A stretch of 64,000 nt of DNA, taken from assembly GCA_013420905.1 (NCBI GenBank), contig JAAXNY010000004.1:372001-436000 (forward strand), written 5' to 3'. This DNA comes from Collybia mongolica (Eukaryota; Basidiomycota; Agaricomycetes; Agaricales; Clitocybaceae). The position numbers and the translations under genes were made by a program. Below are positions 9,808-20,963 of the stretch, piece after piece. Positions within the stretch are counted from its first letter, which is position 1; each line of letters begins with the position of its first letter. Under the pieces are notes generated by a model that saw only the letters and a list, made by a program, of their open reading frames with translations, searched no databases and was not told where the DNA came from.

Positions 9808-12800
9808 GTGGTCTTAGATACTCATGGACCACCCCAGCCTACTTTACACAGCAATCAACATGATCTGCACACAAATCCAAGCAGAGGGATTTCTGAAAAC
9901 CAAACTCAAGAAAACTATCTAGATAATTCCCAGACTTCTGAAGGATATCAGCAAGAACCCTTTGAAGAAATCCAGTCTGCCTATGATGACCCAGACTCAG
10001 ACTGCTCTTCCATTAGCAAAGAGTGACTGGATTTAGAGTATGACTCTGAGATAAACCTGGACAATGATCAGGATGATATGGCAGTAGATAGAGCAGATTT
10101 GGATTCTCATTCCATATCTATTTCAAACCATTTATCTGCAGCAACCACTCCTAACTATGCAATTCTAGATGACCATGTTATGGAGGATATTGCTTCAGTT
10201 GAAGAGTCTAATTTGGATTATACTACTCCTGCTCTGGAAGCTCTCAAAAAGGATTTACTCAATGGCTATAAACTTCCTGCTGAACCACCTTCAAGTCCAT
10301 TTTCAATAAAAAGGCTTGATCCTCATGAAGAGCTCAGTTTACAGCACTACATAGCCTGGCAAAAATCAAATGGCACTGTCAAAGCATATGAACTTCATGC
10401 TAGAGTCTTGGAAAAAGCAACTTCAATCCCCATACTTTCACTCTACAAGGTTGAACGCCTGGCTGAGGCACTGACTGATCTTCAACCACAAAAAGTTGAT
10501 ATGTGTATCAAAAGCTGCATTGCTTATACTGGAAAATATGCACATCTTGAAGCCTGTCCATACATATCTAGTGCAACCAAAACACCTTGTAATATGCCTT
10601 GCTTCAAACCCCATCACTGCTCAGGTCATAGAATCCCTGTTGCACAATTTACTGCCCTCCCAATCAAACCAACTATCCAGGCACTCTATGCAAATGAAGC
10701 TACTTCTGCCCTTATGAGGGATTGGGACCAGTGTCTCAAGGAGGTCCTTCACTTACTTGCAACTGCAGCAGGTGCTGTACCTGCTAAAAGGAAATATTTT
10801 GATTTTGGAAACTCACAAGTCCATGTTGATATTCACCACAATGCTACAGGCCTTTTCAAAGAAGGGTGAGACACTGCATTTGCATTATCTACTGATGGTG
10901 CACAGCTCACAATGAAGAAACACTCCAACACATGGCTCCTTATATTAATCCTGCTAAATTTACCTGCCCATATTTGTTACATAGTTGAACACATCATCAT
11001 CAACTTTGCAACACCTGGCCCTAACTCCCCTGGAGATATTGAGTCCTTTGCATGGATCCTGTTTGAAGAGATGGCAAGAGGCTCAGAAGGGATATGGATC
11101 TGGGATGCAATTGATTCATCCTACTTTGTGCTTCATGGTGCAATTGTCTATGGTAATGGTGATATGCTTGGATCTGCTAAAATCAGTGGCATGGGAGGAC
11201 ACTCTGCTGTTTATGGTGATCGGTTCACTGAAATTCAAGCTGCTAAATCAAGTGAAACCAGGGGTGCAAAGGCCCAATATTACCCCATGTTAATACAAGA
11301 CAAATACAATACTACTTGGCCACAATACTCATATGATGACCTTCCAATGCGGAGCCACAAAAAATATTTTGAGACCCTCAACTTGATTGAGAAGGCCCAG
11401 AATGAAAATCAGCAGAAGGTTATCTCAAGATCTACTGGAATTGTCAGGCTCCCCCTCTGTGCATCAAGCCCTGCATTTTTTCATCCCACATTTTTTCCAT
11501 TGGACCCATTCCATTTGATCTATGAAAACTCAACAGCCTTTCTTTGGGATCTCATAACAATTGAAACTAAGCCCCATGAAATAACTCATATACCAGCTAA
11601 AAAGGCAGAAACACTTGGGATCTGGATAACCAAAGCTATGTCAACACTTCCACCTGCTTTCTGTGGGCCAATTTGCAATATTCATCTGAAGCGCCAAAGC
11701 CAGTATAAAGTCTATGAATGGATGGGTCTTCTGCATTTCTACCTTGTGCCAATGTTTCTTGAGCTTCAGATAAATTTGACAGTCTTGGAGAATTTCTCAC
11801 AATTTGTGCATGCAATGGAGTTTGCCATGACTATCAAGGAGAGGACTGAAGAGGATTTATTTGAGCTACGCACATTGATTGTCAAGTTCTTAACTGGATT
11901 TGAAAGGCTTTATATTGGAGATAACCCTAGCCTGAACTCAAGAGCATGCCTATGCTTGTTTCAACTTATCCATATTCCTGTGCACATTCAATGGAATGGG
12001 TCTATTCACCTTGGATCACAAGCCACAGTTGAGTGCAGCATTGGTGAAATGGGACACAGGATTCGATCAAAGAAGTCTCTTTTAGTGCTCTCACAAATTT
12101 GATAGTCAGACAGGAGAAAGCAAAGCTCCTCTGTCTCTATTACCCATCTCTTGTCTTAAATGATAGAATGGGGTCAAATTCTCAGGAAAAACAGGTGTTT
12201 CAAAAAATTCCACTTTGCCAGAGTGAGTGTAAAGAGGGCTCTGATTCTCAATTCTCAGCCTTTGATCATCTGGTTGCATTGCTTGCCCATTGTTTTGCAT
12301 ATCTTGGCAATGAAGGAATGGTGGAATATAACAAAATCAAGAGGTGGGGCAAATACTGTTTACCCAACCACAGAGTTCTCCAAAGTGAAATCAGCTATAA
12401 ATTTGCTGGAGAACCTTCCAGGAGATACTGTTGGTTCTCTGTGAGTGGACTCTGTCCATATAATTTTAACCCAAAGCTCATTTTATGTCTTGAAAAGGCA
12501 GTTGATCCAATACCAAGAAAACAGGTATTTGGTGAGGCCCTTGCTTTCTACAAGGTCCTCTCAGATGAGACATCAGAACTGTACATTGTGTACCAAGAAC
12601 TAATGAATGTTGAGACAGTTCTGGGTACAATCCGTGGACACTAATGGTCAGACAATGTTTATGTCATGCAGACAGCTGATATTGTTGACATTGTTGGTAT
12701 TTGGGATGAGACATCCCATATCTACATCCTACAGAAGCATCCAGCTTTGGATCTATTAACATCAGAGGAGTGTGGGAGAGATGAAGATGGGTTAGATGAT

Positions 12801-12812
12801 GGAATAGTTTGA
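9808..12812 (+). pseudogene. TNP2-like (Plavaka) transposase, decayed
   Basis: One long frame from about 9808 is interrupted by TGA 10024-10026 and TGA 10867-10869. It shifts by one base near 12080, inside a run of T, and has TAA 12642-12644 before its natural stop at 12810-12812. Transposase landmarks in order: LDPHEELSLQHYIAWQKSN, the substrate-like FDFGNSQVHVDIH, ALSTDGAQL, PNSPGDIESFAWILFEEMA with WIWDAID, GMGGHSAVYGDRF, the DUF4218-like RLYIGDNPSLNSRACLCLFQ and GSQATVECSIGEMGHRIRSK, and the tail ADIVDIVGIW..SHIYILQKHP. These are the standard blocks of fungal TNP2-family proteins. The role was cutting and pasting of the element between CTCAGTAAAAAG ends. The stops fit C-to-T change, and the gene has one CpG in 780 bp (10081-10860). 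Confidence 0.85.
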
Positions 12813-12971
12813 GAGTTGCAGCTTCCCAGTAGCATGTATTGATTGTGATGTCATGACTTAGTGACAATCAAGTACAAAAATATAATTTACCCTTGGCAAC
12901 TGACTCACAACTGACTAATATTCTACAGACCGACTACCAACAGACCCTACCCAGACCAACAGCCGACCGGC

Positions 12972-12983
12972 CTTTTTACTGAG
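12972..12983 (-). repeat. Right terminal inverted repeat of Plavaka-like element
   Basis: Exact inverse of 4806-4817. Confidence 0.8.
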
Positions 12984-12990
12984 AATCACC
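12984..12990 (+). repeat. Target site duplication, right copy (AATCACC)
   Basis: Identical to 4799-4805; host-like CpG-rich DNA follows directly. Confidence 0.8.
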
Positions 12991-13094
12991 AGTGGCACAC
13001 AGACGCCTCGGTTTCCATTTTGCGCCTTAACGAAAGTATTCGAATACCCAACAGGACACGCCGCCGCCTCCAATCTGCATTCAAAATATTGTGA

Positions 13095-14073
13095 ATGGAG
13101 CCACCCAGAAAGCGCGCACGGCGTGAGGTCATGGATTCTGAGGTCCAGAAAGTCCGCGATCTGGACGAGTTCCAAATGACGGATATGCCTGATGCTGAAG
13201 TGTTTTACATGTCTGACTTCATTAGTAAAGAGGTGGCATCCGATTGGTATACTGGACTGCTTGGCCTTGAAAGCTGTACGCGATGTCTATTCTTTGGTAT
13301 TTTGTACCGACATCTTGACTTTTCATGTCCGACAACGCAGGGTATAGGCCGATGCTTAAGGTGTATGGAAAGGAAGTAACACAGTCTAGGAAGATAGCTG
13401 GTAATGTTTTTGAACTCAGGAGCATGGCGTGATGAACTGAGACTGATCCTCGTAGCATATGCGACGGAACCCAAACTCACGCTGAAGTACAGCGGTCAAT
13501 TAGTTAACATGTACTACGAATACCCACCCCTTCTGCGCCAAATACAGGACGAGGTCGAGAAGAAACTCGGCGTGAAATTCAACCACGTTATGCTGAATCT
13601 CTACGAAGACGGTCAGATTTACATTGGCAACCATAGAGATAATATAGAAAATCGGTGACAATTCGCTCCCCTATTGTGCTGTCTTGCTGAAGGTCTTAAC
13701 ACGGATTTTCAGAGTTATTGCATCTGTATCGTTAGGTGCCCCTCGGACGTTCATTATGACTCATGACAACGCGAAACCTGTCAAGACAAACGCCCAGAAA
13801 GCGCGCGCGGCGAGGAAGAAACCCGCTGAGACAGTGCCTGATACTGACGACGCACCTCTGGATCCACTCCCTATTCCAAAGAAGCGATGGACCTTAGAGA
13901 GTGGGTCCTTGGTTGTGATGCAGGGCGATACACAAAAATACTGGAAACATGAGATCCCGAAGTTCTTCATTTTTCTTCCGATCATTGGGTTGGTGCTAAC
14001 GCTGATAAACGCTAGGGAACCAAAGGTCAAAGAAGGCCGAATTAGCTTGACATTTCGACAGCTTGTGTTTTAA
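13095..14073 (+). CDS. AlkB-like 2-oxoglutarate/Fe(II) dioxygenase
   Basis: Five exons in phase: 13095-13275, 13341-13400, 13456-13654, 13713-13961 and 14016-14073, giving 248 residues. The last intron starts GTTCTT, a weak but usable donor, with a CTAAC-type branch site. The N-terminus has a basic nuclear-signal-like PPRKRARRE. The catalytic half shows NLYEDGQIYIGNHRDN, where H and D are the first two iron ligands, then ASVSLGAPRTF, GSLVVMQGDTQ, the distal histidine in YWKHEIPK, and the 2-oxoglutarate arginine in GRISLTFR. This order is the signature of the ALKBH2/ALKBH3 type, which removes methyl groups from DNA or RNA bases by oxidation. The interval from 13095 back to the Plavaka-like element is only about 100 bp, so the transposon sits in or next to its promoter. 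Confidence 0.9.
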
Positions 14074-14244
14074 TGGGTCGCTTGTAGGCCTTCAATATTG
14101 GGGATCTGTCTTAGGAGTGCATAAATATGTACATCTTAACCTGTAGTAGAATTTACTTAGGTATAACAGAATACATCCGACGCAGAATAATAGCATAAGA
14201 TATCCAAATGGAAAATAAAAGTCCTCCGCCTATAATTGCCACAC

Positions 14245-15085
14245 CTACAGACCCATCACAGCCAATACTCCACCGAGAGACATAGCAGCGAGGATGCCAT
14301 TGGCCGCCCCAAAGCTCACTGCGGAATTGTCTTTGATTGAGCTCTGGGTTGGACTCGGGTTCGGGTTAGATGGTGAAGCTCCGCCATCTGCCTTGCCCCC
14401 GGACGACGCAGCGGCCGAGCTTTGACTAGGAGGAGGCTCGACGGTGATTACGGATGGGATCGTGGGGAATTTGACCGAGCCCGGGGCAGCTGTGGTGTCG
14501 GCGGGAGCAGCGGTGACGGTAAGAGCGGGAAGGGATGAGACTTTGCAAGAATTGGAGAATTCTAGAGGGTGTGCGCGTTAGTTGGTGTGGTTGTGAGAAA
14601 GTGGGCTACGGACTATCGAGGACGCCTTGGCCGAGGTCGATGTTCTCCTTTGAGGGCGCGAGCTCGACGATACACTCTATACAGCCTTCTAGTAGCTTGG
14701 CATTGCCCTCTGAGCATAGGCAGGCGGTCGAGATGCAGATCTGTTTCGAAAGGGTATGACCGAGTGACTTTTTTGAAATGGAGATAGATACGCACGTTTA
14801 GTTGGTTGAGGATACCTGTCCCGCAGGTGCTTTCGCACTGAGCACGAAAGTGGTTAGATAAAGGAGGAACAGTTGACACAGGTACTAACCCCTGCCGGGG
14901 TTGGGAAAGGACCGCGGTTTTGACGAGGAAGTAGGGCGTCAGGTGAGTCCCGCGAAAAGAGGGGCGCGGTGGCAACGGCGGCCGTGACTTTGGAAACAAG
15001 AGATTAGTGGTGGCCACCAAAAGATTAGATAGAAATTACCTTGCGAAACAAAAAAGAATGACGTTAACCCAGATATAAGCAGCAT
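14245..15085 (-). CDS. Small secreted cysteine-containing protein with GPI-like tail
   Basis: Five minus-strand exons keep phase: 15085-15040, 14987-14890, 14837-14796, 14740-14614 and 14540-14245, giving 202 residues. The N-terminus is a signal peptide (MLLISGLTSFFFVSQ, split by intron 1). A cysteine-rich module follows, CESTCGTGILNQLN then ICISTACLCSEGNAKLLEGC and CIECIVEL, with eight cysteines. A Ser/Pro/Thr-rich linker leads to a hydrophobic end (FGAANGILAAMSLGGVLAVM), typical of a GPI attachment signal. The cysteine pattern is like many agaricomycete extracellular proteins of unknown role. I infer a cell-surface or wall protein. A CFEM domain was considered, but the spacing does not clearly fit. 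Confidence 0.75.
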
Positions 15086-15719
15086 TATCTAACAAAACGA
15101 TGGTGGGGCTTGACGCGTCGATGTACACGTCGATATTTACATGTAGAGATGATCTATTGAGCCGAAGCCCGGCCTGGGACGGGATTGGATTTTGGCTTAG
15201 GGTCTGCCAAGGAGATGTGACACGATCGACATGAGAATCTCTGGAAACCCATTTAAACGATCGAATACATCTTGGTAGGACTTTGCGAATGAATGGGACG
15301 TGGTGGGACGCTGTATGTGGCTAGCCCGAGTATAGGCTGAGGAACCGAGGCTACAGATGGTCGTGTCTCGATTATATGCAACCGTTGGAGGCTGAGGTCG
15401 TCTGAAAATAGGTAATGTTAGGGGAGACACATTCCTAAATGACACTGTAGTCCTGACATCGACAACTGCGTGGAGACTATGTCAACGATCGATTTGTAGA
15501 TTCTTCAACACTATGTGATGGAAGACAACGAGATTCATAGATGCGTCTGTCTCTTCAACCTGGTATGGGACAAGAGTCCGGTGTATTCCCTGGATAAGTG
15601 AAGGATAACATTGATGAATATGTAGCTATAGAGGGATTGGTCAAGATGAGGTCAAAAAGGACGAGGACAAGGACGCCACGCGATTATCATTTTTCAGTCT
15701 ATATTAAAGTACTACGGCC
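15086..15719. other. Intergenic, CpG-rich
   Basis: Promoter side of the secreted-protein gene. A minus ORF at 15197-15445 has no recognisable content. CpG density drops sharply near 15720. Confidence 0.4.
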
Positions 15720-17760
15720 GTGTGAATTTGATTGTGACTAATCCTGACTAAGCGCTGACTAAGTCTGACAAAGCAAAGAAAAGTTGTCTTTTAAGTAGAG
15801 TGCTGACTAAGGATGACAAAGCAGGAAAATTGTTGAAGTCACATGCCATGTCACCTGCTTAAGTCACCTGCTTAAGTCACCCTTAATTACCACAATAAAT
15901 TCTAACATTACATATCTTGCTTTAAAAACTAATACATTATATATTTAAAAAAAAATCTATCCAGGTAACATGCTAAGACACATACTAATCACCTGATCTG
16001 CAACACCACATCACATGACCTCCAAAGCGGACTAAGTCAACAAATAACAAACAATACCTATTAACCTTAAGCTGCCTCATAAATTTCAGATGCTCAAACT
16101 GGAAAAAAAAAAGTATTTAAATGGTGCCACTACCCATAAAATTACAAATTAAAGTAGAACATGGAAAGCATGCAGATAAAAATGGAAATGAGTTTATCTG
16201 AGCAATTTGGTTGTTAATCCATAAATTAACATAAAATGTTCTAACACTACAAAGCCTGCTTTAAAATCTGATACATTCTATTTTGAAAAAATTACTCTCT
16301 GTCTAACCCTATCTTTAGAACAATAGGAATCCAGTGCAAATGAGTAAGGGAAATAGTAATACATGGTTGAGAGAAATATTATAGGTAGAAGAAACATTGA
16401 TTCCAAGGATTTTGAACAGAGCTGATCCCTATCAAATTAGAGCAATAACAACTAACTTTTCACATAATAATTTGCAAATGTGATAGGAATTGACTACACA
16501 ATATTGGACAGCATTGTTGCCTTTGATGCAGTCAACTGGCTATTCCAAAATATTAGAGAAGATGATAGAGCCTTTGGTAGGCTAATTATAGTATTTGATG
16601 GTGCAGACTGTGGGTGCCTGTCTTATGCACTCCCCACTGTGGGGATGAACTTCAAATACTCAAACTAAAGAAAAATCTGTACTTATATGGTGTTACTAAT
16701 GATAAAATGAGACTTTCCAAATGGCAAATTGAAATTGGCCATGGGAAGCTTACAGATGGCAATGGAAATGTCACCTTACCTAGCCACTTTTATGATGCTG
16801 AGAATACTGTGGAGTCTCTAACTGACACATTATATCCTGACATTGGAAACCCTGTTCTAAAACCTGATACATTTTACCCTGAGAGAGCTATTCTTTCTGC
16901 CAGAAATGGTGATGTTGACTCTCTCAATAAAAAAGTACTGGATATGTTTCCTGGAGATGGCAAGATGTACCACAGTGCAGATTGTATTGTATATGAAGGA
17001 ATTGATGGAGCTGAAGCAATATACCCTGTTGAATATCTGAATGTTATCAATGTATCAGGGCTACCTCTATCTATGTAAGCTAACTTAAAAAGTGGGGTGC
17101 CATGTAATGATATTGCACAATTTGAACACAGTTGATAGTCTTTACAATGGGTCAAGGGAAATAATAACATGGACAAGCAACCATATTGTAGAAGTATAGT
17201 TAATTGGGAGGCAAAATGATAGGCATAAAGAAATTATCTCAAGATTCCAAATGATGCCATCTAATAGCCTGATAGCTTTTAAATTGGCATGGTCACAACT
17301 GCTTTTATAGCTGGGATTCTGTATGACAATTAACCAATATCAAGGGCACTGATTACACCAAGTTGGACTTGACTTTAGATCTCCTGTAGTTATACATGGG
17401 CAGTTTTATATTGTGATTTCACAGGTAATATTGGTACATGGAATCAAAGCTATGATACCAAATACTGTAGACAATAGGGTCACTTTAACAGTAAAGATGT
17501 TCCTTTGGAGTAGAAGTATTATATGGATTATGATTTGAATAGGGAAAAAAGCCTACATCCAAAATATTGAAATTGAACATAGAGTAAAGTATTGAGACTA
17601 AGATGGGAGTCTGGGGGCAGAGCCCCCAGCAAGCTGAAGGTTACGTGGTAGAGCCATGGGTGAGTGTAGCAGTGCCGTGGCATAGCCACGGGCCATAAGC
17701 TTGTTTTATCCTTAAAGTTTAACTATTAATATTATATAATTAGATTTTGGGTTAGCAACT
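15720..17760 (+). mobile_element. Helitron relic
   Basis: CpG-poor, AT-rich block that contains the remains of a Pif1-type Helitron helicase (16480-17078). Near its right edge are two strong hairpins, GGGGGC-AGA-GCCCCC at about 17612-17630 and CCGTGGC-ATA-GCCACGG at about 17672-17692, of the sort found before Helitron 3' ends. Near its left edge GACTAA/TGACAAAG words repeat (about 15735-15830). A diverged internal duplication links 16060-16290 with 16630-16870, seen as shared phrases such as ACTAATACATT or CTGATACATT after TTTTAAAA. Exact 5' TC and 3' CTRR ends could not be fixed. Confidence 0.65.
16480..17078 (+). pseudogene. Helitron Pif1-like helicase fragment
   Basis: Two adjoining frames (16480-16668 and 16668-17078) give REDDRAFGRLIIVFDGADCG, resembling the helicase block PFGGK..V.GGDFRQ, followed by WQIEIGHGKLTDGNGNV, FYPERAILSARNGDVDSLNK, GDGKMYHSADCIVYE and YPVEYLNVINVSGLP. 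The second set is the standard C-terminal half of the Rep/Pif1 protein encoded by Helitrons. The Walker A region and the Rep nuclease domain are missing here, and a one-base shift separates the two parts. It cannot act as a helicase. Confidence 0.75.
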
Positions 17761-18140
17761 CTCTGAATCGTTCCTGGGTTATCGCAGCTCGGAATTCGGG
17801 TCTTTCCTCGTTCTATATCATGTTTCTCCATTTTTGCGATTGACTATCCTCTGGTGCTTTGGTATTTTCTCACTGAATGTTTTTATCTTTTCCTGGATCT
17901 GACAATGAGTCTATATAGATTAGAAATCGTGTTAACTCGCGAAGCATACGGGAAACTCATATAAGCTCCGAACGTTAACTTCATAGAGGAAGGCTGTAGT
18001 GAAGGTCAGAACCTTTGGGGCCACACTGCATTTGACTGAGGTTATATTTACAGAAGTTACGCACCTTTGATATCATATTGATCACGCCACGAAAGTTATC
18101 CGAATCGTTGAAGATTTGAGCCCCTGGTCGAGCATTATAG
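17761..18140. other. Intergenic, promoter side of the 18141 gene
   Basis: CpG content rises again. No other gene was recognised. Confidence 0.35.
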
Positions 18141-20315
18141 ATGGCGAGCTCAGGCGAATCACAACCCACCCGAGGGTCTCTGCATCGCCTCGTTCAAACG
18201 ATGAGCGGGCAGCAAACGACGGCCAATGCCCAGCCCGCAAGCCCGATCCTCTCTGCGCAAGTTATACCACCTTCTATTTCCGAGGAGTTGTCAACGTCGG
18301 ACTCGAGCAACGCTAGTCCAGCTACGGAGTCCCATGGGCCAAAGGAGAGGGCGCTATTAGTGGACTTCGTGGAGCGTTTCAAGAATCTGAACCTTGGGGG
18401 GAAGTTCAAAAAGCCTAGAAATGATCATGAGGAACCGGATGTGGTCGTTTCGAGTGGCATTGACCCATCACCCAGTATCGCCACCAACTCCAGCCCTCCC
18501 GCAGCAAGCACAGACGAAACCACTCCCGACGTTCCACCAAGAGATTCGGCAACTCCACCTGGCGACCCCGCCGAACCAACGTACCTAGCGCGGAAGATCC
18601 AAGCATTGATCGATGCTCTACCCCTGCCTTCCTCACCGACTTCACCTACCACACCTCCCGCACCTAAACGCCCGCCCAAACGTGATGCTTCGGGTCGCCC
18701 CGTCCCTCCGCCCAATGCGACCCCCATCAAGGACTCCAAGTTTATTGCCATGCTGTCGAGTGCGACAATCATGAACGGCTCTTCATCCTCGAGCCGCCCC
18801 AGTGTATGGAGTATTCTTGAAAGCTTAGGCGCTCCAAAGCACAGTTCCGGACCCGTTGAACCACCAGGCGACAGAGATCAGGACGTAGGACCGGAACCCC
18901 CAGATCCTGGAGACGGTGAATCTGTATTCTCGGACGGATCGAGTCTCATGATGTACTCTCCACTCCTTCCGACAAACTCTTCGCTCGTTGAGCTAGCGGA
19001 TACAGAGCTGCTGCCCGATAGTGAGCCCAGCACCAGTCCACAACCAGAAGAGGCAGATACGGCAACGGGATTTGCGGCATGGATGGGCATGTGGCCTTTA
19101 TCTGTATTCAGCACTGCGGTTGGTGGCGTGGAGAAGCAGGAAGAGACTGTGCCTCGTCCAAGTGCGAGTCCGCCCTTCACGCCATCTTCACCGAATAGAA
19201 GGGCACACTACTCCGCTCTACCAGATATCGCGGTGCCAGAATCCGGTGCTAGCGGAACGACTGACAACAATGGAATACCAGCGCGGTTCCAAACTCAAGG
19301 CCAGCGCGTGTGGGTCCCCTCAACGACGAAGCTCTCCTTGCAGGCGATGTGGTGGGGTTACCGATTGTGTGTCATATCTCTATTACCTCGCCTGTAATCC
19401 TCAAAAGTTACTTTCACAGGTACCTTCCTCCTCCGGTGCTCGACATCCTCAGTGATAAGCAGCTTGAGGCTACGAAACGTGCAGCGATGATCACCGCTGC
19501 CCTGACGTGGTTCTTCAGCCACCTCCCCATCTCGTCGCTGCCACCAGCTGTGCGGCCCGCATTGTTGCTCCTACAGACTTTAGTGCCGTACGTGGGTTAC
19601 ATTGGCACTTTCATTTCATGGAGCTGGAGCACGGTCAAGAGCTATGACATGGGTTGGTTATGTTTTCGAAATATAAGTATACTTTTGCTAATAGATATTT
19701 TGTTCAATAGGATTTGGCGTCATACTCACGGCAACATGGCTACTCCCTGTCGCGCTCATACCGGGTACTTGGGAAGAACACGATTTCCCGCCTGCTTCTC
19801 CTGTCCCCGCGGAACCGCCGAACTTACCTCCATCGAGCCCTGCTCCTACTCCTACTCCCGTCCCAGCTCCCTCCCCGACTTCAGCACCACCAGCACCAGC
19901 ACCACCCCCATTACAAACAACACCGCCCGTCCAGCCTCCAACTCCAGCGCCTCCAGCTCAACCTACACCCCCACCCCAAACACCATGCCCCCCACCGACA
20001 TCGTCACCGCCCCCAACGCCCCTCTCTCCACTTCCTTCAAATACACCACTCCCCCCAGCTCCGAGCCCACCAACTATCCCTCTGCCACCGACATCTACGC
20101 CTTCCACCCCGCCCGCACCGACTCCACGAACCATCCCGCTCCCTGATATGGTACCTGTTTCGCCGGTGGTTGGTGCTCTGTGGAAAGGGAAGGAGAAGGA
20201 GCGGGAAAGGGAACGAAGGCATGGTGAGAGAAAGGAGAAGGATCGTCTCGGGAAGGCGAAGGCTAAGGCCATGGGTGTGTTTACAGGATTGAGGGGCGAT
20301 GGTGAGGCGAGGTGA
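18141..20315 (+). CDS. Proline-rich membrane protein, unknown function
   Basis: Three exons, 18141-19366, 19420-19652 and 19711-20315, join in phase to 687 residues. Residues 1 to about 400 are low-complexity Ser/Pro/Thr/Asp-rich and probably unfolded. In it LLVDFVERFKNLNLGG and TYLARKIQALIDALPL could form short helices. A hydrophobic centre follows (AMITAALTWFFSHL, VRPALLLLQTLVPYVGYIG and GVILTATWLLPVALIPG), enough for three membrane segments. After it come about 120 residues of almost pure Pro/Ser/Thr and a highly charged Lys/Arg/Glu tail. Coding quality and exact intron phase make the gene convincing. I do not recognise the family. A scaffold-like membrane protein with a proline-rich, SH3- or profilin-binding tail is one possibility and is inference. 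Confidence 0.75.
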
Positions 20316-20963
20316 GGGTTTGAAGTTGACATCTGCTTGGGACTTTTATCTTTATTCGGGATCCTGGTTCTTCAAGGCATAATGTCTGTTTATTTATCTC
20401 TCATTTGCTCGTTCGGCATGCGTTTCCGCAATACCTTATCTATATTATGACTGGACTAATTTCTCGCAATGACTTACCCTTCTACTTCCATTCACGATTT
20501 CATTTACGATATATTTATGACATGTTATGATCTTTGATGACTACGATCTGTATCGCTTACTTGGCTGGCTGGCGTCAATCAGATTTCCCGTGTATCCATT
20601 CATGTTTTCCCGCATGTTTATCGGATTTTTCTTCGAGGTTGTGGTTGTTTGGTGGGGGACGATACTCCTCTGAGTCAGGGCTTTTGGTGAACCAACAATC
20701 CATAGCGCACGCATACGCCCAATCCCCTCTCCTAACCCTCTCTTGTACAATAATCTCTATGCATATTATAAACCCCGTATTATGCCTAATAATCGCGCCA
20801 TATGGCACAATGTCATGGGATTTGTGGCACAGTTCCGAAACTACTAAGACCTGACATATCGGACGGCTCCTAACTCCTGACGTTCTATATAACGGACATA
20901 ATGCAAGTACAACTTTCATTTGAAGACTTAAAACTCATTGTTTCATCACAGTATAGTTCTTGA
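20316..20963. other. Intergenic between membrane protein and oxygenase genes
   Basis: 648 bp of host-like DNA. Short ORFs on both strands have no recognisable content. Confidence 0.4.

Larger units (their letters stand above)
4806..12983 (+). mobile_element. Plavaka/TNP2-like (CACTA-related) DNA transposon, decayed
   Basis: The ends are a 12-bp perfect inverted repeat, CTCAGTAAAAAG at 4806-4817 and its complement at 12972-12983, flanked by the 7-bp duplication AATCACC. Both subterminal regions are rich in GTCA/GGTC words (about 4830-5110 and, inverted, 12890-12965), as expected for transposase-binding subterminal repeats. Inside are two divergent genes: a TNP2-like transposase (9808-12812, plus) and an unnamed accessory gene (9367 down to about 6778, minus), apparently sharing the 9368-9807 promoter interval. 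A Mar-A copy is nested at 5168-6775; without it the element is about 6.6 kb. Both genes carry premature stops and frameshifts, so the element is dead. TNP2 homology decides the family; the 7-bp duplication is longer than the 2-4 bp usual for CACTA elements, so the superfamily label is provisional. Confidence 0.8.
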
